Assembly (NCBI GenBank): GCA_016866305.1 | Contig: VGMX01000004.1 | Location: 62,001-126,000 of the forward strand | DNA: 64,000 bases | Reading direction: 5' to 3' | Source: Chlorobiota bacterium | GTDB lineage: Bacteria > Bacteroidota > Chlorobiia > Chlorobiales > Chlorobiaceae | The notes under the pieces: generated by a model | The model's input: the letters and a program-made list of their open reading frames with translations, nothing else | Databases searched by the model: none | Told to the model about the DNA's origin: nothing | Position numbers and translations under genes: made by a program | Shown here: positions 63,981-64,000 of the stretch, in pieces | Layout: each line of letters begins with the position of its first letter | Position numbering within the stretch: the first letter of the stretch is position 1

Positions 63981-64000
63981 AATAAAACGGTATTGGTTAG

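Overview
The window reads as chromosomal DNA of a green sulfur bacterium (Chlorobiaceae, probably Chlorobium or a close relative). Support comes from a ferredoxin-like protein resembling the chlorosome envelope proteins CsmI/CsmJ/CsmX, a phytoene synthase, lpxD for a Gram-negative outer membrane, an RNase P RNA, and Bacteroidetes/Chlorobi-type variants of several housekeeping proteins. Genus and species are inferred from protein style only; no rRNA is present. About 60 protein genes, one tRNA-Leu(CAG) and rnpB were placed. No CRISPR array, insertion sequence, prophage or rRNA operon was seen.

Layout. 0-6.3 kb: end of an OmpA/glycine-zipper protein, lpxD, prs, rplY, an unusual OppC-type permease overlapping a NUDIX hydrolase. 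6.3-8.6 kb: a small accessory island with a decayed gene and a two-gene cassette encoding a SPASM radical SAM enzyme and a 132-residue peptide with 14 cysteines in CxxCD repeats, a probable RiPP system. 8.8-23 kb: comEC, metF, lysA, rpmG, tRNA-Leu, a zinc-ribbon coiled-coil protein, rnpB, lipoproteins, an aminotransferase, a ferredoxin-DUF4332 fusion, ybeY, hflX. 23-31.8 kb: crtB, lysS, an internally deleted release-factor-like (baeRF) protein, an AlbA_2 protein, a nucleotide-sugar epimerase, tgt, rimO. 31.8-34 kb: a decay zone of fragments and a broken MFS transporter. 34-51.3 kb: DUF2461, a TIR-TM-beta-sandwich protein, an amino acid permease, a P-type ATPase, a 1218-residue FAD/Fe-S oxidoreductase, an alpha/beta hydrolase, a Nif11-type leader peptide (a second RiPP-like precursor), an SDR and a glycosyltransferase, then an overlapping trio (DoxX-like, heme-copper-oxidase-I-like, pentapeptide protein). 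51.4-55.6 kb: an RND efflux pair. 55.7-64 kb: a phosphate locus on the minus strand in transcription order porin, pstS, pstS, pstC, pstA, pstB, phoU, PhoU-like.

The best candidate for an undescribed system is the radical SAM/CxxCD-repeat cassette at 6.9-8.5 kb. The enzyme carries the CxxxCxxC motif and a complete SPASM cysteine set, and the peptide's ribosome-binding site overlaps the enzyme's stop codon, so the two are translated together. The Nif11 peptide at 46.3-46.6 kb has no visible modifying enzyme beside it. Several genes (6.6, 26.0, 31.9, 33.0 kb) look shortened by internal deletions, which suggests active gene loss. All family assignments are by eye from the translated sequence; no database search was run.
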